From positions 57,377,363 to 57,441,362 of the forward strand of contig JAAALK010000288.1 of assembly GCA_019279435.1 (NCBI GenBank): DNA of 64,000 nt. Direction: 5' to 3'. This stretch comes from Zizania palustris. Its lineage: Eukaryota; Streptophyta; Magnoliopsida; Poales; Poaceae. Of this stretch, positions 42,501 through 53,113 are shown piece by piece. Every line of letters begins with the position of its first letter. The stretch's first letter is position 1. Under the pieces are notes generated by a model that saw nothing but the letters and a program-made list of their open reading frames with translations, made no database searches and had not been told where the DNA came from. Position numbers and translations under genes: made by a program.

Positions 42501-43186
42501 CTTCGCAGGATGTAGCTTCTGCCTGGGAAGCTTTCCAGTCAATCTAGAAAATAGACCACAAGGCTGCAACCAAAACTTGGATCGACGAGGCTCGCCGGCA
42601 AAAGCAAGCGCAAACAAGGCCTCCGCTTCTAGCTTCACCAGCTCTGACACATCCTGCTCCGCCAATCGACCCACAGGTCTAGTCTTATAGGGCGCTTAAG
42701 CATGTACAAGAAATCTTGTAAAGCCCCTTGCATTAATGAATGAAAAGTTTATAAACGAGGAACTTGTTTGGATGTTTATTCTTTTAGGTTTTGCCATGCC
42801 CTTCGGAGCTTGACTTCGAAGTATTGGAACTTAACGAAGGGCTCCGTCGGCAGTGGTCAGTCCTCGAAAGCTTAAGGACCTATTGATGCTCACGCTTCTC
42901 TGTTCCTCGTGGAGATCAAGAGGAGATAGCACCCAAAGTCCACTGCGAAGTCTTAGCTTATATCAAAGAAGAGGAAAAGGAAGAAGCATCTTCATCCTTC
43001 AAGTACGTAGACTGGTCTGACTCGGAGTACCAGGCCAAAGATCCTGAAGAGGCTAGCTCCGAAAGGCTTCTGACTTGGGCTGAACTTAAGAGGAGCAGAA
43101 AAAACTACGAGCTTCAAAGAAGAGAAGCACTCAGACTAAGAAGACAGTCCCGGAGGTTTTGAGCTCCGAAGGTCGAAGTGGTCTTA
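39518..43186 (+). pseudogene. Five-exon accessory gene (Transposase_28-like), antisense, element N
   Basis: Exons 39518-40412, 40487-41170, 41252-41730, 41802-42679 and 42788-43186, with GT/AG junctions and the same phases as the copy at 58971. Exon 1: MARTNNTVPMAV, then GEVVVFEAFFEAGLGLPA, LSPNAIARLAIFEWALRAEG, AINDRWYTNWILRWFYAEVG, MRDLAEEFIALRIPPL. Exon 2: LGAPTVAE, acidic and Ser-rich linker. Exon 3: APFLDQRTGLRALLEPL. Exon 4: coiled coil, ending near QTWIDEARRQKQ-like sequence. Exon 5: IAPKVHCEVLAYIKEEE. The first region resembles the plant family labelled putative gypsy type transposon (PF04195); its biochemical role is unknown. Stops include TAG near 39695, TGA near 39977, TAG near 40568, TAA near 40602. 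Antisense extra ORFs between pol and the 3' LTR are known in Tat elements such as Grande. Confidence 0.82.
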
Positions 43187-44222
43187 GAAGTAGCTCTAGA
43201 GGTCGGAGGGGTCTCCATTTTTATCTAGGCTTAGACCAAAATTTCTCTTGATGTAAAAGTATGATTATCCAATTAATATGAATTGCTTCGAAAACATCTT
43301 GTTGTTCCTTACTTCCCTGCCCCTCCTTGTGGGTGGGGGACCGTACACGTTGCGATAGGGTCCGTCAAACACAATGATTTGTATAACAATCTGATGCTTT
43401 GCACAACACCTGGTAATCATACTTTACTCTTTTGTAGAGTTCTTCAAACTATATGTTCGTATTATGATGTTTATAAGTTTTGGAGCTAAGTTGTACTTGT
43501 AAACTCCTATAGCAGTCGCTTAGGACTTTAAAAGTGCTTCATTGGCCGGAGCCTTGAAACCTTATTGCCTAGTCACCTTTGACTCTTTTATGGATGCATC
43601 GAACCTAGAGGCCGAAAATCTGTTCTTTTAAAGTCCTTAGACTCTTCTATGGATCCTAACAAGCGGGAGCTTGGAATCTGTAGGCTGGCCACCTTCAGCT
43701 CTTTTACAGATGCTTCGAACCCAAAGGCTAGAAATCTGTTCTTTTAAGTCCTTAGACTCTTCTACGGATCCTAACAAGCCGGAGCCTGGAATCCTTAGGC
43801 TGGCCACCTTCGTCTCTTTTACAGATGCTTCGAACCCGGAGACCAGAAATCTGTTCTTTTAAAGTCCTTAGACTCTTCTACGGATCCTAACAAGCCGAAG
43901 CCTGGAATCCATAGGCTGGCCACCTTCGGATCTTTTACAGATGCTTCGAACCCAGAGGCCAGAAATCTGTTCTTTTAAAGTCCTTAGACTCTTCTACGGA
44001 TCCTAACAGGCCGGAGCCTGGAATCCGTAGGCTACCAACGGAATCCTTGAACCAATGGTTCGAAGGTCGTTGTCTGGGTTCTTTTGAAAGATGCTTGACT
44101 CCGCAAGCATCTCCATTCTCCTGATGCGTCCACCAGGAGTAAGGGATATTCGAAGAGCAAACAAAATTCGAACCTCCATCTTTATTTAGAAAGGTAATTT
44201 TACATTTGATTACAAGGAGCCC
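43187..44222. other. Element N spacer between accessory gene and integrase
   Basis: No gene. It holds the two genes' facing 3' ends and a 116-bp tandem array (separate entry). 43187-43555 is AT-rich sequence with no visible structure. Confidence 0.7.
43556..44040. repeat. 116-bp tandem repeat, about 4 units, in element N
   Basis: AATCTGTTCTTTTAAAGTCC recurs at 43617, 43733 (one base shorter run), 43848 and 43964; the units also carry GACTCTTCTACGGATCCTAA and TTTTACAGATGCTTCGAACC. Period 115-116 bp, units about 90% alike by eye. Tat-lineage elements are known to harbour tandem repeats downstream of pol that can seed satellites. Confidence 0.95.
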
Positions 44223-45305
44223 CTAAGTGTAATAACATTTAAGGTGCTCTGTATACCATGCATGCTTCAACTCTTCCCCTTCTAAATTAGCTAATTTAAA
44301 CGAGCCGGGGTGCCCTGAGCGTAGGATAATATATGGTCTTTCCCATTTATTTCCTAGCTTCCCCGAAGCTATTACACTTCGCAATACTAAATGACCTGGC
44401 TTAAGCTCGTTCAGCTTTATCTTTGGGTCATACCATGTTTTTGTTTGGTCTTGGTACTTCGTCAGATTGGCGACAGCTCGAAGCCTTGTTTCTTCTAACA
44501 AGTTCAGTGAAGTGCTTCTCTCATCTTCATCTCCAGGTTCTACTACATGAAGGGATCCACCCTTGAGCTCCGTAGGAGTCATGGCCTCATCTCCGAATAG
44601 CAGCCTGAATGGGGTGAAGCCTGTGGACCTGGCTTGACTGGTCCGAATGGACCATAGAATCTTAGGGAGTTCTTCGGTCCACAACCCCTTGGCCAACCCA
44701 ACAATCCTTCGATTCAGACCGGAGAGAATATTCCCATTGGCTTGCTCGATGGCTCCGTTGGATTGTGGATGGCGAACTGCTGCGAAGCATAACTTGATGC
44801 CCAGTTCTTCACAAAATTCTTTAAAGGTTTCGGCTTTGAACTGGGTTCCATTATCCACAGTTAGCTCCCTTGGCACTCCGAACCTGCATATCATATTTTG
44901 CCAGAAGAATTTTTGCACATTTCTTGAAGTGATAGCAGTTAGGGGTTCAACTTCGACCCATTTAGAAAAATGCTCAATTGCTACCACTGCAAACTTCAAG
45001 CTGCATTTTGCCATTGGAAAAGGGCCGATGAGATCCATCCCCCATCGTGCCATTGGCCACACCGGGGCAATAACTTGAAGTGGTACTGGTGGACGGTGGC
45101 TCCGTCTACCCATCCACTAGCATCCTTGATAGGTTCGAACCAGTTCCTCCGCATCTCTTACAATTGTTGGCCAGTAGAGCCCCTGCTGAAGTGTCTTTCC
45201 TGCTAGAGCACGGGGGCCAGGTGGGTTCCACATAAACCTTCGTGAATGTCCCGAAGTATATCTTGGCCTTCGGGTTGTGAGATGCACCGGGGTAGGGGAG
45301 AACAA
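44223..45305 (-). pseudogene. Integrase of element N
   Basis: The 296-codon frame 45113-44223 holds the catalytic core: Asp in ARWGMDLIGPFP, Asp in ELTVDNGTQF, Glu in NGAIEQANGN, then the C-terminal FTPFRLLFGDEAMTP, LKPGHLVLR and HAWYTEHLKCYYT. The zinc-binding N-terminus (HEGLCGTH; GLYWPTIVRDAEELVRTYQGC) is spread over two frames at 45117-45305, so at least one frameshift and a stop separate it from the core. The core itself is open. Confidence 0.9.
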
Positions 45306-46045
45306 ACTCCGGCTTTGTATAATATCCCATTGACAAGCTTACAATTTCGAGCCCTTGCTTGCAACCTTCGTAAATCCAGACCCTCTAACAAAACTGCGCT
45401 ACTTTGCAAGACATCCATTATCGGAGCCCGCCAATCTATAGTTGGGATACAAAGGACTTCTGCAAAGGGTAATTGATTTACTGTAGGCTTGACTAGTTCT
45501 TCATAGAAAGCACCCTCCGAGAGGTCCAATGCTCCGGCTGCAGCCTTCGCTAGAATGTCTGCAAGTTTATTATCTGCTCGAGGGATACTTCGAACAGAAA
45601 ATCCTTTGAACATTGCCTCTGTCTTATGGATTTCTTCCAGATAATTTGCTAGATGTGGGTTCCTTGCTTGAAAGCATTTGTTAACATGCCCTGCGACGAC
45701 TTGGGAATCTGTTTTAATTATAATCCTTGCTGCTCCAAGTGCCTTTGACTTTCGGAGGCCTAGCAGGATTCCTTCGTACTCTACGATATTATTGGTGGTC
45801 TTAAAGTTGAGCCTCACAGAGTACATGGCCTTTTGCCCTGACGGTGATATTATTACAGCTCCAGCTCTGGCACCAGATGCCTGATAGGCTCCGTCAGAAA
45901 AAATTGTCCATAGACCTTCGGAGGGTTCTTCCGGAGCCCAAACTATAGATGGTGTCCACTCTGCCACGAAGTCAGCTATGATATGAGATTTGATAGATGT
46001 TCTCGCCGGGAAGGAAATTCCAAAGGGGCTAGCTCGACGGCCCAT
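45203..46045 (-). pseudogene. Archaeal-type RNase H domain of element N pol
   Basis: Frame reads EGLWTIFSDGAYQASGARAG (first Asp), NNIVEYEGILLGLRKSKALG (Glu), RIIIKTDSQVVAGHV (Asp), IPRADNKLADILAKAAAGAL. This additional RNase H next to the normal RT-linked one is diagnostic of the Tat lineage. It continues to the start of the integrase zinc-binding region. Confidence 0.87.
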
Positions 46046-47521
46046 TTTCCGATCCTACCCGTAGAATCTTTGCTCCGAAGCATATCACCAAGGGGATTCG
46101 AGGTAGGAACGATTAGGTTATGTGCTAGAAAGTAATGCCTTAGCTTCTGCGAGGCCATTACTAAAGCATAAGAAAATTTTTCGAGCTCAGAGTATCTTGT
46201 CTTTGCTCCGCACAAAGTTTTTGAGACGAAGTAAACTGGGTTTTGCACTAGCTTTCCTTTAAGCTCAACCTCTCTGACCAATACTGTACTTACTGTGGAG
46301 CCCACTGCTGCAAGATAAGGAAGGAGAGTTTCTTCCGGGAGGGAACAGTAAGTGTCGACAGACTTCCGAGGTACTCTTTAATATCATCGAAGGTCTTCTG
46401 GCACTCCTGCGTCCAGTTGAAACTTTCAGACCCCTTTAGAGATTTAAAAATTAGAAGGCTTTGTTCGACTGATCTGGCCAAGAATCTGCTGAGAGCTGCG
46501 AGCCGTCCTGTTAGCTTCTGGACATGCTTCAAATTTTCTGGTGGAGCCATTCGTTGCAATGCACTTATCTGCATCGGGCTAGCTTCGATTCCCCTACTCG
46601 AAACTAAGTATCCTAGCAGTTTTCCTGCTTGCACCCCGAATATACATTTTCAGGGTTGAGGCGAACTCCACATGCTCGGAGGCTATCAAATGTATCCGCT
46701 AAGTCTTGGCTATGATGGTGCTTTGCAGCACTCTTTATTACAATATCATCCATATAGGCTTCGACATTTCGGCCTATTAGATGACCTAGAGCCTTAGCTA
46801 TCAAACGTGAGAATGTGGCTCCGGCATTCCGCAAGCCAAAAGACATTCTTAAATAACAAAATACTCTAGATGGGGTTATAAAACTCATCTTGGATTCATC
46901 TTCGCGCTTTAGCCAGACTTGATGATAACCGGAGTAAGCATCCAAGAAGCTCAGTAATTCAGAGCCAGCCATATAATCCACCAGCAAGTCTATTCAGGTC
47001 ATAGGGTACGGGTCTCGCGAGCATGCTTTATTTAATGATGTAAAATCGATGCACATGCGCCACTTGCTAGAGCCCTTTTTCCTAACAAAAATAGGGTTAG
47101 CTAGCCACTCCGTGTGGGCTACTTCCCTGATGATGCCAGCCCTTAGGAATTTTTCCACTTATACCTTGGCGAGGTCTACTCTCTCTGCAGATAGCTTACG
47201 GAACCCTTGGCGTACTGGCCTAGCCTTCGAGTTGACAAGCAGGCTATGCTCGATGATACTCCGGTCAACCCTGGTGATGTCTTCGTTAGTCTAGGCAAAG
47301 ATGTCCAAATTTTGCTTGACTACTTCCTCCAATGAAGCAGCTATCTCTAGAGATAGCCCCTTGCCGAACTGTATTGGGTATTCTTTGCCATCCTTTAGAA
47401 TTATCTTCGTAACAACATCACCTTCCGGGCTTGGCTTGAGGTAAAGGCCCTTCGAGGAGTTTGAAGACTCCGGAACCTCTTCCGTGTTCTCTGACACACT
47501 GTGCACTTGCCGAGGGTCCAA
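46046..47521 (-). pseudogene. Reverse transcriptase and RT-linked RNase H of element N
   Basis: Pieces on the minus strand: ILKDGKEYPIQFGKGLSLEI upstream; WRMCIDFTSLNKACSRDPYP near 47010-47080; SFLDAYSGYHQVWLKREDES; TPSRVFCYLRMSFGLRNAG; catalytic EAYMDDIVIKSAAKHH near 46740; VRLNPEN, GKLLGYLVSSRGIEASP; KLTGRLAALSRFLARS; then remnants of the linked RNase H (VSKTLCGAKTRYSELEKF). Frameshifts near 46625 and 46300 and stops near 47285 and 47000. The catalytic YMDD is kept, but the reading frame as a whole is broken. Confidence 0.88.
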
Positions 47522-47761
47522 TGGTTGACCGTGGCCATACTCCGTTCTTCAGGCTACAGCCTGGTCTCCTGAGATAGTGAGAAATCCACCTTGCGTGGGC
47601 ATCATGAGACATAAGAAGTTGTGATGTGCTATAGCCCTGAACTGGTTCAACATCCCCCGTCCGAATATCGCATTATAGGCATATGGGGCGTCGACGACGT
47701 CGAAGATCACTTCTTCCACCCTGGCCAAGGGCCCCTCTCCGAAGGCAACCTCGAGGCCTAT

Positions 47762-48022
47762 CTAGCCGAGGGCATCGAGAGACGGACCTGCAAAGCCTTG
47801 GAGTTGGCGGGCCGCCGGAAGTAAATGCCTCCGAGGAATGCACATTTGGTCGAAGGCTTGGACAAAAAGTATATCTGCAGAGCTCTCGCCATCCACCAGG
47901 ATCCTTAGAACTTCAACCCCATCTATATCTGCTGAAATGACCAAGGGGTCAGCATGGGGGAACTTCACCCCCGCAGCATCATTGGCAGTAAAGAAAATAG
48001 GTACATGAGACCACTCGGGCAT
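47762..48022 (-). pseudogene. Aspartic protease remnant of element N
   Basis: Frame: FTANDAAGVKFPHADPLVIS, IDGVEVLRILVDGESSADIL, LQGFAGPSLDALG. The catalytic motif reads VDGES where relatives have VDGGS or VDTGS, so the site is probably inactivated. It lies between the gag zinc knuckle and RT. Confidence 0.72.
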
Positions 48023-48025
48023 TCC

Positions 48026-48845
48026 TTACGTGGAATTCGAGGTCCCTATGTGCCCTACTTCGCGGACATATTCTCGCCGCTGCCGTTTTGACATGTTTTT
48101 GAGGGCCCCCCCTCCAGAGATGGGCAAGACCACTCGCTTGCCGCGATCTTGGGGATCTTCCTGCTTTGGTGGTGGCATAATATTGCCCACCGATAGCCGC
48201 ATGGGTGCTTCGGGGATTCCGGCTACGACCACGGTTTGCACGGGCTCCGAACGTGCTGCTGGAGGGGCTCGATCCGAAGTACCTCGCCCTGTACTTCGTC
48301 CAAGGTATTCACCCCGAAGGGTTAATACCGCCTTACAATACTTCATGTCATGGCTTCTATTCTCGCCATGCACACAACACAAAAAGCTTTGGCGCCTACC
48401 AGCTTTTCTTTCTTGGGGCTTCGGAGCTTCAACCTTGAAGCCTTGCACCTATTGAAAGTTGGCAGGTGCCTTCGGTGCAGAGGGTGCAATATTTAACACC
48501 TCCGAGCAGAAGTGCTTCTTTCCCTACCTATGATTGTTGAAACGACTGTCCTGAGGGGTTTGCGGAGAGGTTGGGACTTCAGGTTCCATCTTCACTTGTC
48601 GAAGGGCTGGTGCGGGTGCTGCAGTTCTTCAGAGGCAGCCTTCCTCCACCTTGGCATATTGTTCGAAGTATGCCATCAGCTGTGCCACGGATGACACCGG
48701 TTTCCGATGAAGCTTTCTGAGGAGATCTGGGTGCTCGACGTCCGGCAGCCCCTTCGGGGGTTACCGGGATAACTGAAGGTCCTGCTTCATTGGTCCGAGG
48801 GGATCTTCGGGGAGGATCCGAGGCTAGGCTCCGCTTGGGAGGCAT
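48026..48845 (-). pseudogene. Gag of element N, internally deleted
   Basis: Starts MPPKRSLASDPPRRSPRTNE (48845), with a short piece MAYFEQYAKVEEG near 48670. The zinc-knuckle region CCVHGENRSHDMKYC lies at about 48340-48400, followed by MSKRQRREYVREVGHI. The usual large capsid domain between the start and the knuckle is missing and stops are present. A one-step deletion inside gag is inferred. Confidence 0.72.
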
Positions 48846-48892
48846 AGCTAATGAAGATTAGGTCCGAAGACCGAGGACTTCGATTGGTTTGG

Positions 48893-51357
48893 GAAGGATT
48901 TAGCTACTAGGCATGTAAAAGATAGCAGAAGCATTCAGCCTACACATGCTTGTTACCAAAAGCAATGGTGATCATTTTTCAATTTTAAAGCATAAAAGAC
49001 ATGCATATGACAGATATCAGATATATCATGTGAACTGAAGCAAAGTATGATCATCGACAGATATTCCAAATCATATACAAGTAAGAATGAGTAAAACAGG
49101 TCAATCATATAATAGAAACAAGCTCAAAGTGTGATATATGAATGTGTATGATATGAACTCACGCAAAAAGACTCAAACAAAAGAGTAAAGAAGAGAGAAA
49201 AGACTCAAAAATATCATAAAAAGGATACACAACTCCCAAATTCCGTTGCAAATGCTTAAACGTAGACTGATCTAGGGGTTTGGTAAGAATGTCAGCCAAC
49301 TGATGATGGGTATCAACATGAACAAGGTCAATGACACCTTTCTTATATTGATCCCTCAAGAAGTGAATGCGCACATCAATATGTTTGGTTTTCTAATGAA
49401 GACATTAGTTTTTCCCTACACTAATTGTGCTGGTGCTATTACAAAACAAAGGCACTTTAGGAGGGAAAGACAACCCAAAATCTTTAAAAGTGGAAATCAT
49501 CCAAACAAACTTTGAGCAGCAGCTAGAAGCAACTACATACTCAGCCTCAGTAGTGGAAAGCGCAACTCCAGATTGTTTACGCGAAGACCAAGACACAAGT
49601 GAGGAACCGACAAACTGGCAAGTACCAGAAGTCGACTTGCGATCTAGCTGTCACCCACGAAAATTAGCGTCGAAAAAGCCAAATAACTCAAGAGATGATG
49701 ATGCTGAATAGTAAAGACCGAGATCAGGTGCATAGGTAAGGTACCTAAAAATGCGCTTGATAGCTTACCGATGAGATGCACGTGGTGAAGACTAGAAGTG
49801 CACGCACAATCCCACGACAAACTGAATGTCTGGTCTTATCGTAGTCAAGTAGAGGAGCGATCCGATCATCCCTCGATACTCTCTCGTTGACCTTTACGCC
49901 ACACTAGTCCTTGTCTAGGCCCCCAGATGTGCCCATGGGGTTCAACTGAGGCTTCAGCTCTCCACCGAAGTCGAACTTCTTCAGCATGTCCCGTATGTAC
50001 TAACTCTGGTGGATGAAGATGCCATCCTTGGTCTGCTTGATCTGGAGCCCTAGAAAGTACTTGAGCTCACCCATGAGGCTCATCTCGAACTCACTATGCA
50101 TCTGCTTAGAAAACTTGGACACAAGCTCATTAGTAGAACTAAAAAAAATAATGTCGTCCACGTAAATTTGAGAAATCAAGAAATGAGAGCCAACTGTGAG
50201 CAAGAAAAGAGTTTTGTCCATAGAACTAATCACAAAGCCATTCCCCAACAAAAACTATTTTAAATGATCATACCAAGCCCTGGGGCTTGCTTGAGACCAT
50301 ATAAAGCTTTCGGCAACTTGAAAACATGTTGAGGAAACTTAGTATTTTCAAACCAAGGGATGCCTAATATAGACCTCCTCCTCTATATACCCATTCAGAA
50401 AATGACTCTTGACATCCATTTGAAAAAGCTTAAAACCTTTCGAAGCAACGAATGCCAAAAATATGCGAATGGACTCAAGACGGGGAACAGGGGCGAAAGT
50501 CTCTTCAAAATCAATACCCTCCTTCTAGCAAAAAACCCTTGGCAACTAATCGAGCTTTGTTGCGCACCGTAACACCAACTTCAGCTTGCTTGTTCTTAAA
50601 CACCCACTTGGTGCCTATGGGGTTGCATCCAGGTGGCAGCTCAACTAGTGTCCAAACCCGATTGCAAACAAATTTCCAAGCTCTTATTGCATGGCATTTA
50701 TCCAATTTGCATCAGATAAAGCGTGAGCAACATCTCTAGGCTCAAAAGTGGCAACAAAAGCAGACTCAGCAAACACAGCAAGTGAACTAGTCTAAGAACA
50801 CAAAGATCTCATAGTGAGTTCACCGATGATGAGATCTGAGGGTTGATCACGCTGAACTGCTCAGGATCCTTGCTGATCAGATGTCACCTCACTGGAGTTA
50901 GTAGCTGGCAACTCTAGACTCGACCGAGGGGGCTCGATCGAAGTGGAAGTAGTGATCAGAGGTCAGCCCTCGTCCTTAGTCAAAGTCTTAGATGGTGTGG
51001 GGTCTGCAGGCTGTGTAGAAGGCCCACCCTCATCAACAGTAGGAGTCTCATTATCTTCCTTGAAGATGGACTCTCCAAGTTCATCATCACTAGAAAGCTC
51101 AAAAGAAGGAGTAAGCGAAGACATGGACTCATCCAAAGAAACCTCACACATCTCGACAAGCTGCCGGGACTCGAGGTTCCAAACTTGGAAGCATCGAGAA
51201 TGCAAAGCATAACTAAGAAAGACTCCATCCCAGCAACGAGACTCAAACTTGTCCAAATGCCCTCCCTTCTTGTGCACAAAGCACTTGCAGCCAAATGCTC
51301 GCAAGTGACTCACCTTGGGCTATCTGCCAAACCGCAACTCATATGATGTATTCATAT
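48893..51357 (-). pseudogene. pol of Sirevirus-like copia D (integrase end, RT, RNase H)
   Basis: On the minus strand: integrase C-terminus with SHLRAFGCKCFVHKKGGHLD and KFESRCWDGVFLSYA (51313-51150), acidic linker SLTPSFELSSDDELGES, RT with GCNPIGTKWVFKNKQAEVG, catalytic YVDDIIFFSS near 50140, ELKYFLGLQIKQTKDG, RNase H with LSTTEAEYVVASSCCS and HHQLADILTKPLDQSTF, ending LGVVYPFYDIFES near 49230. 48893-49160 is the start of the noncoding 3' region. Many stops and frameshifts. The upstream integrase core, protease and gag are absent: sequence switches to copia LTR H at 51358. Confidence 0.87.
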
Positions 51358-51564
51358 GATCAGCTCAGCGAAGGACGACAAGGATGAAGCGAAGATAGGC
51401 TAGACATGCTGCTCCAACATCTTCTTCCACTGCACCTAGCATGTCAAGTGCTAGAAGGTACCGATCTATGATCTCACACGTGCATGAGCCTAGGGCCATA
51501 GGCCAGAAATTTTGAATTTTTTGGCTAGCGTAGCTCCCCTATTCCCCATCAGTGGTATCAGAGC
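51358..51564 (+). mobile_element. Truncated 5' LTR and PBS of copia H
   Basis: 51358-51548 matches the last part of LTR H (57840-58021 plus 62899-62922), including AAGTGCTAGAAGGTACCGATC and the end CTCCCCTATTCCCCA. TGGTATCAGAGC (51553-51564) is the initiator tRNA-Met primer site in plus orientation. The upstream three-quarters of the LTR are missing. Confidence 0.85.
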
Positions 51565-52706
51565 CTATGTGCGCAGTGTTCGATCTGGATCCCTCATGTA
51601 TAGAGATACATGGTGGAAAACAAATTAGATCTATTTCTGTCCGTGGCCGATCGGAAGTTCCAATGTGATCGAAAGTTCTGATGGCGGATTGGAAGTTCTG
51701 ATACTGATAGGATGTTCTGATGTCGAATAATGATTCAATATAGAAGGCAATTGTTGCAATGCGGGATTCCAATATTGATCGGAAATTCTGATAGATCGGA
51801 TGTTCCGATGCTAGATCGGAAGTTCTGACGCGTGCGATTTTGAAAAACCGAGCTCGCTGACCCAGGTTTTTCAGATCCAGAATCCAGTCATTTGTAGATT
51901 GCTTGCGTAACTTTGTTTTGCAGAGAATGTCGTGACTGGCATGGCCTTGGTTAAAATATGATGTATGAGATGCATGCAATGAATGTAAATTAAATATGGC
52001 CTGCGTGTCTTGGTTATTTACATCCCAAGGCTGATGTAAAATTTATTACGTCTTGCATGTCATTTCCGTGGTGCTTCAGCCCATGTAATTAGTATAGCCT
52101 ATGCGAGATGGACTAGTACTCTTCATGGAGGACGAGAGCACGCACTCGATGATGGGATCCATGGAGATGGAGATTGCCATATGAAGAAGGCCATGCTATG
52201 TCATAGTTAATATGATTGCCTGTGATGCTTTCTTATGTTTCTGTTATTCTATTCTTGCATGTTTCGTGTGTGCTAGGGACGTTACGATGCTAGAGTAGTT
52301 TTCCCTCATAAAATTAAGTGTTGATGCTCTTCCTAATAGCTGCACCCACTAGGGTTCATGTTCATCGATAGTGGGTCTGCCAAAGCAGGGTGCTATCTTT
52401 TATCTCGACCAGTTGGGGCGGAAGTCAAACTTCTACATGCATAGTGTTGGTTCACTTGACGAGGCTATCAAAACGATTTTGGGCCTTGGATCATAGGAGT
52501 TGGGGGTTGAGCATTTGATGCTTCTCCAATGACAAGAGTCACATATGATGTGATTAGAAAGGAGTTGCTTACCTATGTCAACTAGCTTCTAGCAGTGATG
52601 CTAAAGCTCAATAGGAGTTAGAGTGACCATGGATCTTGCACCACTATTAGTCATGAGAGGGAAACTGATTGGGTTAGATAGTGGAACATCTTTTATTGGA
52701 TAGATC
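51565..52706 (+). other. Leader region of copia H
   Basis: No gene. 51650-51840 holds six or more variants of TCGGAAGTTCTGAT, a motif shared with LTR H and block K. The remainder is ordinary untranslated leader; short open frames lack features. Confidence 0.7.
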
Positions 52707-53113
52707 ATGGCACCTACAACGTCTACTGTTAAGAGCACTCCAGTTTTTAATTTGCGATCTATTCTTGAACGAGATAAATTGTCTGGAACAAACTTTATGG
52801 ATTGGTATCGAAACTTGAGAATTGTTCTCAAGCAAGAGAAGAAGGATTATGTTCTAGAAGAACCCCACCCTGATGAACTAGGAGAGGATGCTTCTATAGC
52901 AGATAAGTGTGCTTATGAGAAGCATGCTAGTGATTTTGTGGATGTCAGCTGCCTGATGCTTGCCTGCATGTCCTCTCAGTTTCAGAAACAGTATAAGGAA
53001 CATGATGCCTACGATATGATCATAGGGCTTAAAGGCATGTTTCAGACCAAGCAAGGGCAGAAAGATACAATGTGTCTAAATGCTTGTTTGGTAGTAGGCT
53101 GGCTGAAGGGAGC
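52707..53113 (+). pseudogene. Gag (UBN2-type) of copia H, interrupted
   Basis: Starts MAPTTSTVKSTPVFNLRSIL, then the conserved copia capsid start LSGTNFMDWYRNLRIVLKQE, YVLEEPHPDE, and ADKCAYEKHASDFVDVSCLM. A one-base frameshift near 53060 changes frame before KCLFGSRLAEG. LTR E cuts it at 53114. The remainder would lie beyond element E, in the gap. This is a different copia family from B, C and D. Confidence 0.85.

Larger units (their letters stand above)
38246..48896 (-). mobile_element. Tat-type gypsy element N, circularly permuted with one LTR
   Basis: Read on the minus strand: gag start, gag zinc knuckle, protease, RT, RNase H, integrase, tandem repeats, antisense accessory gene, polypurine tract, LTR (39020-38529), PBS, leader, and the gag start again. 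Only one LTR is present, in the interior. The ends overlap by 129 bp (38246-38374 versus 48768-48896) with a few mismatches. There is no target duplication, and about 220 bp of copia D are lost at the junction. The arrangement suits capture of a one-LTR circle or of a tandem intermediate by end joining, or unequal recombination followed by deletion. Confidence 0.85.
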
